Positions 6,611 to 13,410 of a stretch of DNA of 16,750 bases are shown here, piece by piece; the stretch's first letter is position 1; each line of letters begins with the position of its first letter. The notes beneath the pieces were generated by a model. The model saw only the letters and a list, made by a program, of their open reading frames with translations. It was not told where the DNA came from and ran no database searches. A program made the position numbers and the translations under genes. The stretch comes from Chloroflexota bacterium (GTDB lineage Bacteria; Chloroflexota; Limnocylindria; Limnocylindrales; CSP1-4): contig JACVXW010000133.1 in the NCBI GenBank assembly GCA_015661135.1, positions 1 to 16,750 of the forward strand, read 5' to 3'.

Positions 6611-7444
6611 ATGGACGGCGGGCGGGAGCGTGGTGCACCACGCTTGGAGCGTGAGCGGCGGCCGATCGCGGCGACCTGGCTGGGCCGGATCGCGTATCGC
6701 GAGGCGTGGGCGCTCCAGCGCGAGATCGTCGAGCAGCGCGTGGTCGGCGAGGGCCGCGACACCCTCCTCCTCCTCGAGCACGACCCGGTCCTGACCCTCG
6801 GCAAGCACGCCGACGAGTCGCACGTCCTGGCCAAACCCCGGGAACTGCGAGGCCGCGGTATCGAGGTTCTCCGCGTGGAGCGCGGCGGCGAGGTCACCTA
6901 CCACGGCCCCGGCCAGTTGGTGGCCTACCCGATCCTCCGTCTGGGCGATCACGGGATCCTCCTCCGGCCCCTCGTCCGCGCCCTGGAGGAGGCGATGATC
7001 GAGACCTGCGCCGCGCTCGGCGTGGAAGCCACCCGCCGGGACGGCCATCCCGGCTGCTGGGTGATGGAGGAGGGCCGGCCGGCTCGAAAGATCGGTGCCC
7101 TGGGACTCCGCGTGGAGCGTGGCGTCTGTTACCACGGCATTGCCCTGAACATCGACCCGGACCTCCGGGACTTCGAGCTTATCGACCCGTGTGGGACGCC
7201 GGGCCTCGTCTCCACCTCGATCGCCGAGGAGCTGGGCCGGACGGCCGAGCCGCCAACGACCGAGGCGGTCAGGAGAGCCGCCGTGATCTTCGCGGCGGCG
7301 CTCGGCAAGGCGCTGGGCGAGAGCATCGACGCGGTCGCGGACGCGGGGCACAGCACGGCGCCGGCTGAGCTTCCGCCGGCCCGCGTCGAGGCTGAGATTC
7401 TGCCGGCGCCGACCGCCGCGCGCCTCCCCGCCGGGGTCGCCTGA
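6611..7444 (+). CDS. lipB: Octanoyl-[acyl-carrier-protein]:protein N-octanoyltransferase (LipB)
   Basis: 277 aa cytoplasmic enzyme that moves octanoyl groups from ACP to lipoyl domains, the first step of lipoate cofactor assembly. Family marks: RGGEVTYHGPGQLVAYP (91-107), the conserved lysine in ARKIGALG (K160, usually KIAALG) and the acyl-accepting cysteine in IDPCGTPG (C194). Family members are usually 210-240 aa; this one carries an extra Ala/Pro-rich tail of about 40 residues after the catalytic domain. ATG 6611 is chosen because a -10-like TATCGT ends 7 nt before it. The gene ends one base before the GalT-like start, so the two are co-transcribed. No lipA is visible. Confidence 0.92.
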   Translation: MDGGRERGAPRLERERRPIAATWLGRIAYREAWALQREIVEQRVVGEGRDTLLLLEHDPVLTLGKHADESHVLAKPRELRGRGIEVLRVERGGEVTYHGPGQLVAYPILRLGDHGILLRPLVRALEEAMIETCAALGVEATRRDGHPGCWVMEEGRPARKIGALGLRVERGVCYHGIALNIDPDLRDFELIDPCGTPGLVSTSIAEELGRTAEPPTTEAVRRAAVIFAAALGKALGESIDAVADAGHSTAPAELPPARVEAEILPAPTAARLPAGVA

Positions 7445-7445
7445 A

Positions 7446-8296
7446 GTGCCGGCCGGCCTGTTCGAACTGCGCAAGGACCCGATCACCGGCTGGTGGGTCG
7501 CGACGATCGTGGATCGCGCCTTCCTGCGCGACCGGTTCGCCCGCCGCGCTGAACAGATCGAAGACTTCGGGGATTGCCAGAACTGCCGCCTGCCCGAGGG
7601 CGACGGCGTCCGACTCCGGGTCCTGAAGGACTACGCCTTCCATGTCGTGGGAACGGAGGAGGAGGCGAAGGAGCTGGATCAGCGCTTCGCGCAGGTGGCC
7701 ATGTCCGCCGCGCGAGCCGCCGGCAGCTGGCGGACCGTCGTGGCACCGCCGGGCGAGCATCGCGGCCTCCACCAGGTGGGATCGGCCATCGTGGAGGCGA
7801 TGGTCACGAACGCTCGCGACGCGATCGTGGCGGCAAGATCGGCCGGCCAGACGGATCATCTCCAGGTCGTCCAGAACTGGGGCGCGCAGGCCGGGGCGCG
7901 GACCAACCATCTCTGTTTCGAGTTCTACGACCTGCCCCAGATCCCGCACCGGATCGCCGAGGAGCTCGGCGGCGCGGCCCGGTTCGTGATCCGCGAAGGC
8001 GAGTGCCCGTACTGCCGGCTCGTCCGCGACGTGACAAGGACGCGCGAGCGCCTCATCTGGGAGGACGCGGACAGCGTCGCGTTCGCGCCGTGGGCATCGC
8101 GGTCGGCGTTCGAGCTGTGGATCGCGAGCGTGTCGACGCAACGTACCACTGGCACTGGGAGATTCACCCACGCCTGCGCGAGATCGCCGGCCTGGAACTG
8201 GGGACCGGGCTGCCGGTAAACCCGGTATCGCCCGAGGATGCGGTGGAGGAGCTCCTCGCGCGCGTCGGCGGCGGCGGCATCGAGGCACCGGGTTGA
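7446..8296 (+). CDS. Galactose-1-phosphate uridylyltransferase-like (HIT superfamily) protein, internal deletion
   Basis: GalT-fold protein. Frame 3 from GTG 7446 gives a CxxC (DCQNC, C44/C47), GEH (H105), NWGAQAGARTNHLCFE (144-159), a second CxxC (ECPYC, C187/C190) and FAPWASRSAFELWI (213-226). Frame 2 then gives YHWHWEIHPRLREIAGLELGTG to the TGA at 8294. In GalT about 45-50 residues lie between FELWI and YHWH; they are missing at about 8124-8138 and the frame changes. The first frame alone ends at 8219. Candidate zinc ligands C44, C47, H105 and H155 are kept. At the GalT active motif HPHxQ this protein reads HLCFE, so Cys replaces the nucleophilic His. Ordinary UDP-hexose transfer is therefore doubtful. 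It starts 1 nt after lipB. Confidence 0.75.
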
Positions 8297-8381
8297 ATCT
8301 CGCGCGTCACATCACCGTGCACCGCCTCGTCCCTCGGCATGGCGGCGCGCGACGCCTTGCTCGCGTGTCGATTCGGCCCAC

Positions 8382-8388
8382 GGAAGGA
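8382..8388 (+). promoter_or_regulatory. Ribosome binding site suggesting a sigma-factor start at 8394
   Basis: GGAAGGA lies 5 nt before ATG 8394. That ATG opens the frame which joins the sigma homology only if one base is missing near 8555. Confidence 0.45.
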
Positions 8389-8393
8389 CCTGG

Positions 8394-9106
8394 ATGTTCG
8401 GCAGCAGCGAGCCGGGGGGTTTCGCGATCAGGAGCGGCTCACCGGGCGGCGCTTCGGCGCCCACGCTCGGTCGGCGCACGCACCCCCAGCACGGTGCCCG
8501 GGCGATGAGCGGCACCTGGGAGCGGAGCACCGCGCTCACCGTCTCCGCCGCGGCGCATTCGTCGAGGCCCTGTTCGCCAAGCACAACCGCGAGATCTACG
8601 CATACCTCGTCCGCATGTTGCGCGACCCCGAGCTCGCGGCGGATCTGACCCAGGATGCCTTCGTGAAGGCCTACAAGGCATACGACACCCTCGAGAAGGG
8701 TGAGAACGCCCGGGCCTGGCTGTACCAGATCGCCCATCGGGTGGCCCTCGACGACATCCGGCGCCGGAAGATCGTCCGGTTCATCCCGTTCACCGGAGAG
8801 TCGAAGGGATCGTCACCGTCCGCCGAGAAACTCGCCATGGACGTCCGGCTGTCCGGCCCGCTCGAGCGAGCCATGGCCCGGATCCCCGAGCGCCAGCGGG
8901 ACGCGCTCCTGCTGGCCGAAGTGCACGATCTCACGGGCCTCGAACTCGCGGCGGCCCTCGGGATCAGCCACGTGGCCGCCCGTGCGCTCCTCACCCGCGC
9001 CCGCCAGAGCCTGCGCGAGGCACTCGCGGCCGAGCGGACGGCCGAGTCAACGGCCGAGGCCGAGCGTGATGCCGCCTACGCCCGCGGCGAGGGTGCGGGC
9101 CGATGA
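8394..9106 (+). CDS. ECF-type RNA polymerase sigma factor, probable frameshift near 8555
   Basis: Region 2 is clear in frame 2: AFVEALFAKHNREIYAYL, DPELAADLTQDAFVKAYK, ARAWLYQIAHRVALDDIRRRK. Region 4 follows: IPERQRDALLLAEVHDLTGLELAAALGIS, then ARALLTRARQSLREAL. It directs RNA polymerase to an envelope or stress regulon. The 5' end is unclear. Frame 2 runs back to ATG 8339 through Arg-rich, non-homologous sequence, while frame 1 has a good RBS and ATG 8394 (or ATG 8505, MSGTWERST) and ends in SAAA just where region 2 begins. One missing G in the GCGGCG run at about 8550-8556 would join them. The stop overlaps the anti-sigma start (ATGA), so the two are made together. Confidence 0.78.
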
Positions 9107-11028
9107 CGCTGCCGTTCCGCCGCCGCCACCACGACAACGAATCGGCCCACGACAGGGCTCGCGCGGTCGTGGCCGCTGGCTTCCTTGAGCCGAACGAACC
9201 CGCGGACGAGGAATGGCTGGCCGGCCATCTCGAAGCCTGCGGTGAGTGCCGGGTCGAGATGGACGCCTATCGGGCGGACCGGGCACTGCTCCGCGGCCTC
9301 CGGGCCGAGCTGGCGGAACCGCCTCGCGACCTGTGGGCCCGTACCGCGGCTGCCATCGAGCACGAGGCGGGCCGGCGGGACCGCGGCGAGCGGTCCGTCG
9401 TCCGGGGTCCTCGAACCGGACGCGTGCTCCTTGGGCGGGTGCCGCTCGGGGTTCTGGCCGGCGCGCTCGTGGTGCTCGTCGTCGTGAGTACCTCGCTCAT
9501 GCCCCGAGGTGGTCCCGGTCCCATCGGCCCGAACGGTCCCGCCGGGTCGGACATCGCGGTCGCGACGCCGCCGCCCGAAGCAACGCCGCTCGCCGTCACC
9601 GCCAAGGGTCTGACGTGGGTCCAGGAGAGCAGCGATGGCACGTTCCAGCTCGTCTTCGCCAGCGTCCAGTCCGTGTGCACCTCCACCCCGGACGCCTGCG
9701 CGCCGATCGATGAAGGCTCGTCGGCCCGCCTGACGCTCGAGAGCGAACCGCAGGCCGTCGTCATCTCGCCGACGAACGAGCAGGTCGTCGTCTTCGCCGG
9801 ATCGGACACGCTCGGCGGTGGCGATGTCCTCGTCGTGACGGTGCCGACGAAGGAACCGAGCCCCAACCCAGGTGGGTCGCCGATCGTCGGCGCGACCCCC
9901 CCGCCCACGCCGACGCCGACCGCCACGCCGACCGCGACGCTTACGGCCCGGCCGACGCCTTCACCGGACCCGAACGCAACTCCGGACCCGAATGCGACTC
10001 CGGCACCCACCCCGTCTCCGTCGGCCTCGCCGGATCCGAATGCGCCGCACGCGATCCTGACCGGCGTCGTCATCGTGGGCGGGGCCGCGTACTCCGCGGA
10101 CGGCCAATGGCTCGCGTTCTCCGCTCGCCCGATGGACGGCAGTGCCGGCCCGGACCTGTATCTCTGGCGCGTCGGCGAGCCGCTTGCGATCGCGATGACG
10201 GCCGATCATCGAACCTTCTTTGGCGGCTGGCTCGGCAACCTGGTCCTGGCCAGCACGGTTGATGTCCCAGCCGACCCGGGTGAACCCTCCGTATCGCCGG
10301 ATCCCTCCGCATCGCCTGATCCGTCAGCATCCCCGGATCCGTCGGCGTCTCCGGACCCGGCTGCCCCGCCAGTCGAGGAGCATCCCGTCTCGTTCCTCCT
10401 GGATCCGGTGTCCGCGGCGGTGGTCCCGCTCGCCGGCACGGACGTCTGGCGGCCGATCGTGGATCCCCTTTCCCAAACCATCGTCTACTGGTCCGGGGCG
10501 CTTGTCCCGGACGGGACGGGGACCGGCTGGGCCCTGGGGACGGGGCGCCTCGTCATGGACCGCTGGAACCCGCCGTCGGACTTCCCGGCCGCGACCCCTG
10601 GCCCGAGTGCATCCGCCGGCGCGAGCCCGTCCTCCGACCCGGGCGCATCGCTGGGACCGGTCGTCCCCCCCGGCCCGGCCGGTTCGCCGGTCGTCCTGGC
10701 CGAAGGGCCGATCGGCGACTTCGACGTGAGCTTCGACCCGAGCGGAACGCGGCTGGCCGTCTGGGTGGGCGATGCGAACGGATCCGGGGTGGGGATCCTT
10801 CGCCTCGTGGCGCTGGACAAGGACACCAAGGCCGTCAAGACGGACGTGGATCCACTCCCCGGCGTGGTGGCGCTCCGGGGCTTCTCGATCGGTGAGGGCC
10901 GGCTCGTCTGGGTGACGCCGCCCGGGCAGGACGGCGACGCGAGCCACCTCCACGTGCTGGCCTGGACCGGGGATGAGTTCGGCCAGGTGCAGAGCGACGC
11001 GGCGGAGGGGCTGTCCGTCGTCCGCTGA
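9103..11028 (+). CDS. Transmembrane anti-sigma factor with zinc-finger domain and large extracytoplasmic repeat domain
   Basis: 641 aa. The cytoplasmic N-terminus has an anti-sigma zinc-finger signature, HLEACGEC (H42, C46, C49), which should bind the ECF sigma factor encoded just upstream. One membrane helix spans about residues 110-132 (LLGRVPLGVLAGALVVLVVV). About 500 residues follow outside the membrane: beta-propeller-like blades (AYSADGQWLAFSAR, FDVSFDPSGTRLAVW) separated by Pro/Ser/Thr linkers, including four SPDPSA-type repeats. This is much larger than ordinary anti-sigma factors and resembles a sensor. ATG 9103 overlaps the sigma stop (ATGA), indicating coupled translation at a fixed ratio. 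The frame is intact. The signal sensed is unknown. Confidence 0.82.
   Translation: MTLPFRRRHHDNESAHDRARAVVAAGFLEPNEPADEEWLAGHLEACGECRVEMDAYRADRALLRGLRAELAEPPRDLWARTAAAIEHEAGRRDRGERSVVRGPRTGRVLLGRVPLGVLAGALVVLVVVSTSLMPRGGPGPIGPNGPAGSDIAVATPPPEATPLAVTAKGLTWVQESSDGTFQLVFASVQSVCTSTPDACAPIDEGSSARLTLESEPQAVVISPTNEQVVVFAGSDTLGGGDVLVVTVPTKEPSPNPGGSPIVGATPPPTPTPTATPTATLTARPTPSPDPNATPDPNATPAPTPSPSASPDPNAPHAILTGVVIVGGAAYSADGQWLAFSARPMDGSAGPDLYLWRVGEPLAIAMTADHRTFFGGWLGNLVLASTVDVPADPGEPSVSPDPSASPDPSASPDPSASPDPAAPPVEEHPVSFLLDPVSAAVVPLAGTDVWRPIVDPLSQTIVYWSGALVPDGTGTGWALGTGRLVMDRWNPPSDFPAATPGPSASAGASPSSDPGASLGPVVPPGPAGSPVVLAEGPIGDFDVSFDPSGTRLAVWVGDANGSGVGILRLVALDKDTKAVKTDVDPLPGVVALRGFSIGEGRLVWVTPPGQDGDASHLHVLAWTGDEFGQVQSDAAEGLSVVR
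9901..10048 (+). repeat. Pro/Thr/Ser low-complexity linker in the anti-sigma gene
   Basis: Encodes PTPTPTATPTAT, then two copies of PDPNAT and SPSASPDPNA. It is a flexible extracytoplasmic spacer between two predicted beta-rich parts. Confidence 0.6.
10294..10365 (+). repeat. Four 18-bp tandem repeats encoding SPDPSA
   Basis: Units at 10294, 10312, 10330 and 10348 encode SPDPSA three times and SPDPAA once. They differ mostly at synonymous third positions, which suggests that the protein repeat is kept. Confidence 0.75.
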
Positions 11029-11038
11029 CCCGGTCCCC

Positions 11039-11060
11039 GGTGGTGCGCCGACGCACCACC
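11039..11060 (+). terminator. Perfect 9-bp hairpin after the anti-sigma gene
   Basis: GGTGGTGCG-CCGA-CGCACCACC starts 11 bp after the stop codon. It lacks a T-tract but is the strongest hairpin between the two genes and lies upstream of the next promoter, so transcription of the sigma operon probably ends here. Confidence 0.55.
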
Positions 11061-11108
11061 CCGAAGGCCGGAAACCCGTCCGCTCGACATCGAACCCGCC
11101 CGATGCCG

Positions 11109-11114
11109 TATCGT
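11109..11114 (+). promoter_or_regulatory. Candidate leaderless -10 box (TATCGT) for the secreted barrel protein
   Basis: TATCGT is followed by 6 nt and GTG 11121. The frame opened there begins at once with a signal peptide, which independently supports this start over in-frame GTG/ATG codons at 11040 and 11103. Confidence 0.55.
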
Positions 11115-11120
11115 CGCGCA

Positions 11121-11678
11121 GTGCGACCCAGCAGGACGGTCGCGACCGCGGCGCTCACCGCCGCGTTCGCGCTCGGCGCGCTGCCGGGCCTCGTCGGCTC
11201 CAGGGAACCGAGCCGCGAGCAGCCCCTCGATGCAGTGGCCATGAGAGACGTCATCCTCGCGACGGCCGGCGACCGATCGATCGACACGATCTCGGCGCCG
11301 GATCCGGCGTTTGCGTCCGCCGCCCGCCTCGATCCCTCCAGCGTGTTCAGCGAGGCCGCGCCCGGCGCGGTGGCGGCACCCGCGGTGCGACCAAAGATCA
11401 AGGTCCCGACCGTGGCGGCGGGGTGGGACTGGAAGGCACCCCGCTACACGATGACCGGCTACGCGACCTTCTACGACCACGGGACGACGGCGATGCGCCT
11501 GCCGCGGGGCACGATCGTCGTCATCTGTGGATCAAGCGGCTGTCTCGAGCGAGTGGTCAACGACTACGGCCCGATCAAGGCCATCCGGATCGTGGACATG
11601 TACCGCCCGGACTTCTTCCGGATCTGCGGCTGCGGCTGGTGGTCCGGCACGACCTGGGTGACCGTCTCGGTCTACTGA
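11121..11678 (+). CDS. Secreted protein with C-terminal double-psi beta-barrel (RlpA/3D-like) domain
   Basis: 185 aa from GTG 11121. Residues 1-25 form a signal peptide (RPSRTVATAALTAAFALGALPG), followed by a disordered Ala/Pro-rich stretch to about 100. The C-terminal domain (108-185) reads YTMTGYATFYDHGTTAMRLP, VVICGSSGC, VVNDYGP, RIVDMYRPDFFRICGCGWW. The ATFYD, NDYGP and D..P.FF arrangement with paired cysteines (C136/C141, C169/C171) is that of RlpA-like or 3D double-psi barrels, which act on or bind peptidoglycan. The start is fixed by the signal peptide and the TATCGT box. It is monocistronic between the sigma operon and the pyr operon. Enzymatic activity is unproven. Confidence 0.75.
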   Translation: MRPSRTVATAALTAAFALGALPGLVGSREPSREQPLDAVAMRDVILATAGDRSIDTISAPDPAFASAARLDPSSVFSEAAPGAVAAPAVRPKIKVPTVAAGWDWKAPRYTMTGYATFYDHGTTAMRLPRGTIVVICGSSGCLERVVNDYGPIKAIRIVDMYRPDFFRICGCGWWSGTTWVTVSVY

Positions 11679-11683
11679 TCGGG

Positions 11684-11689
11684 TAGACT
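11684..11689 (+). promoter_or_regulatory. Candidate -10 box (TAGACT) of the pyr operon
   Basis: TAGACT lies 6 bp after the preceding stop codon and would start transcription near 11696, giving a leader of about 70 nt before the first start codon. This leader contains the PyrR hairpin. Confidence 0.45.
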
Positions 11690-11706
11690 TCGGACCGACC
11701 TTCGAG

Positions 11707-11757
11707 CCCGGCCAGGAGAGCCGGCGGCAGGCCCCGAGAGGCCGGAAGGAAGAGGAG
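11707..11757 (+). promoter_or_regulatory. PyrR-binding leader hairpins next to the ribosome binding site
   Basis: The hairpin GGCC-CCGAGA-GGCC (11730-11743) has a hexaloop that exactly fits the known PyrR loop consensus CNGNGA. A second hairpin, CCGGC-CAGGAGA-GCCGG (11708-11724), precedes it with a similar purine-rich loop. The ribosome binding site GGAAGGAAGAGGAG (11744-11757) follows at once. No terminator hairpin with a T-tract is present, so PyrR probably blocks translation rather than causing attenuation. Confidence 0.6.
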
Positions 11758-11764
11758 CGCGACA

Positions 11765-11815
11765 GTGCCACGTCGCACGCGGGCGACGCGCAGCCGGCAG
11801 ACGCAGTGCCGGTGA
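11765..11815 (+). CDS. Possible 16-codon Arg-rich leader peptide coupled to pyrR
   Basis: GTG 11765 lies 7 nt after GGAAGGAAGAGGAG, the only strong ribosome binding site of the pyr leader. It opens a 16-codon frame (MPRRTRATRSRQTQCR, six Arg) ending in TGA 11813. That stop overlaps GTG 11812 of pyrR as GTGA, the same junction used by pyrR/pyrB and pyrB/pyrC. pyrR itself has no ribosome binding site. It could couple translation to pyrR or act as a sensing peptide. Alternatively, a sequence error may have split the pyrR 5' end. Confidence 0.4.
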   Translation: MPRRTRATRSRQTQCR

Positions 11816-12393
11816 GCGGGCGCCGGATCATGACGGCAGAGGAGATCCGCCGGGCCGTGATCCGCATCTCCCACGAGATCGTCGAGAAGCATGCCGGCAC
11901 GGACGGCCTGGTCCTCGTGGGGATCCAGCGCGGGGGTGTCCCGATCGCCCATCGGATCGCTGAGGCGATGGCTGCGCACGAGGGGGCGACGCTCCCGGTG
12001 GGGGCGCTGGACATCACCTTCTACCGGGACGACCTCTCCATGCTCGCCCAGCAGCCGGTCGTGAAGGGCACGGACCTGCCGTTCGATGTCACCGGCACGA
12101 CGGTCGTGCTCGTGGACGACGTGCTCTATACGGGCCGGACGATCCGGGCCGCGATGGACGCCCTGATCGAGTACGGCCGACCGCAGGCGATCCGCCTCGC
12201 CGTCCTCGTGGACCGCGGGCATCGCGAGCTGCCGATCCGCGCCGACCATGTCGGCAAGAACGTCCCGACATCGCGAGAGGAGCTCGTGCGAGTCCGGATC
12301 GAGGAGATCGACGGCGAGGACGCCGTGGACATTGACCGGGCCCCCGCGGATGCGGGTGCCCCCACGACGCCCGCGGCGATCCCGGTCCGGTGA
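11806..12393 (+). CDS. pyrR: Bifunctional pyr operon regulator / uracil phosphoribosyltransferase PyrR
   Basis: 195 aa from GTG 11806 (193 aa from GTG 11812). RNA-binding regulator of pyrimidine synthesis with a phosphoribosyltransferase fold; the co-regulator is UMP. The PRPP-binding motif VVLVDDVLYTGRT lies at 100-112; other marks are GIQRGGVPIAHRI (39-51), DITFYRDDL (69-77) and VDRGHRELPIRADHVGKNVPT (135-155). The homology starts at about residue 8 (IMTAEEIRRA). Neither GTG has a ribosome binding site; GTG 11812 overlaps the stop of the short leader frame, so coupling may decide the start. A PyrR-binding hairpin lies in its own leader, indicating autoregulation. The stop overlaps pyrB by four bases (GTGA). 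Confidence 0.93.
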   Translation: MPVSGRRIMTAEEIRRAVIRISHEIVEKHAGTDGLVLVGIQRGGVPIAHRIAEAMAAHEGATLPVGALDITFYRDDLSMLAQQPVVKGTDLPFDVTGTTVVLVDDVLYTGRTIRAAMDALIEYGRPQAIRLAVLVDRGHRELPIRADHVGKNVPTSREELVRVRIEEIDGEDAVDIDRAPADAGAPTTPAAIPVR

Positions 12394-13410
12394 ACGTGGC
12401 CACGGATCCCGCCCTCGCCGCGCCCGCAGATGCAGCCGGCTCCGAGCACCTCGCGCCGGCCGGCCGCTGGACGCATCGGCATCTCCTGGACGTGGATCTC
12501 CTGACGGCCGACGATCTCGAGCTGGTGATGCGCACCGCCGCATCGATGTCCGACGTCCTCGCCCGGCCGATTCCCAGGGTTCCGGCCCTCCGCGGCTGGG
12601 GCGTCACGATCCTGTTCTACGAGGCCTCCACGCGGACCCGGGTGAGTTTCGAGGTGGCCGCCAAGAACCTGTCCGCGGACGTCGTCAACATCGCCGCGTC
12701 GACCTCGTCGGTAGCGAAGGGGGAGTCGCTCGTCGACACGATCCGGACGATCGAAGCCCTGGGCGCGCGGATGATCGTCATCCGCCACGCCACCTCCGGC
12801 GCCGCCCACCTTGCCGCCGAGCACTTCTCCGGCAGCGTCCTCAACGGCGGCGACGGCTGGCATGCCCACCCGACGCAGGCCCTCCTGGACCTCTACACGC
12901 TCCGATCCCGCCTGCCGGGTGGGGAAGATCGTGATCCTCGGCGACGCGCTCCACTCCCGGGTGGCCCGAAGCAACCTCTGGTCCCTCACCGCAGCCGGCG
13001 CGGATGTCTGGATCTGCGGCCCGGCGACGCTGCTCCGCGGCTTCGAGGCCTGGGCGGCGGCCGGGATCGGGGGCTCGCGGCGGTTCACGGTCACCTCGGA
13101 CATCGGCGCCGCACTCCGGGACGCGGACGTTGTGATGGCCCTCCGGATCCAGCGCGAGCGGATGGCCGGCGGCCTCCTCCCGTCATTGCGCGAGTACGCG
13201 GCCCGCTTCGGGCTCACCCGCGAGCGACTGGCGCTCGCCAAGCCGGACGCCCTCGTCATGCACCCCGGCCCGATGAACGCGGGCGTGGAGATCGCGGCCG
13301 ATGTCGCGGCCGGCGGCCAGTCTGTGATCACGGACCAGGTCGCGAACGGCGTCGCGGTGCGGATGGCCGTCCTCTACCTCCTCGCCGGCGCGCGGGGGAT
13401 GGGGGAGTGA
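12390..13410 (+). CDS. pyrB: Aspartate carbamoyltransferase catalytic chain (PyrB), frameshifted
   Basis: Second step of pyrimidine synthesis: carbamoyl phosphate plus aspartate to carbamoyl aspartate. Frame 3 from GTG 12390 gives a 25-residue extension, then the carbamoyl-phosphate motif YEASTRTRVSFE (77-88), SSVAKGESLVDT and HAHPTQALLDLYTLRSRL (158-175). Frame 1 then gives VGKIVILGDALHSRVARSNLW, MALRIQRERM, HPGPMNAGVEI and the C-terminus to TGA 13408. The switch lies at 12912-12922, in CTGCCGGGTGGGG. Two missing bases, or loss of one CCGGG unit, would repair it. HPGPMNAGVEI has Ala where HPGPMNRGVEI is usual. It overlaps pyrR and pyrC by GTGA. All family motifs are present, so a sequence error is more likely than a dead gene. 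Confidence 0.88.

Noticed and set aside
7905..8219. GalT-like frame end at 8219 taken as the true C-terminus
   Set aside because: The last 30 or so residues lose all family similarity, while the GalT C-terminal motif continues in the neighbouring frame to 8296.
9901..10365. CRISPR-like or satellite repeats
   Set aside because: The repeats are coding, short (18 bp), in frame and without spacers.
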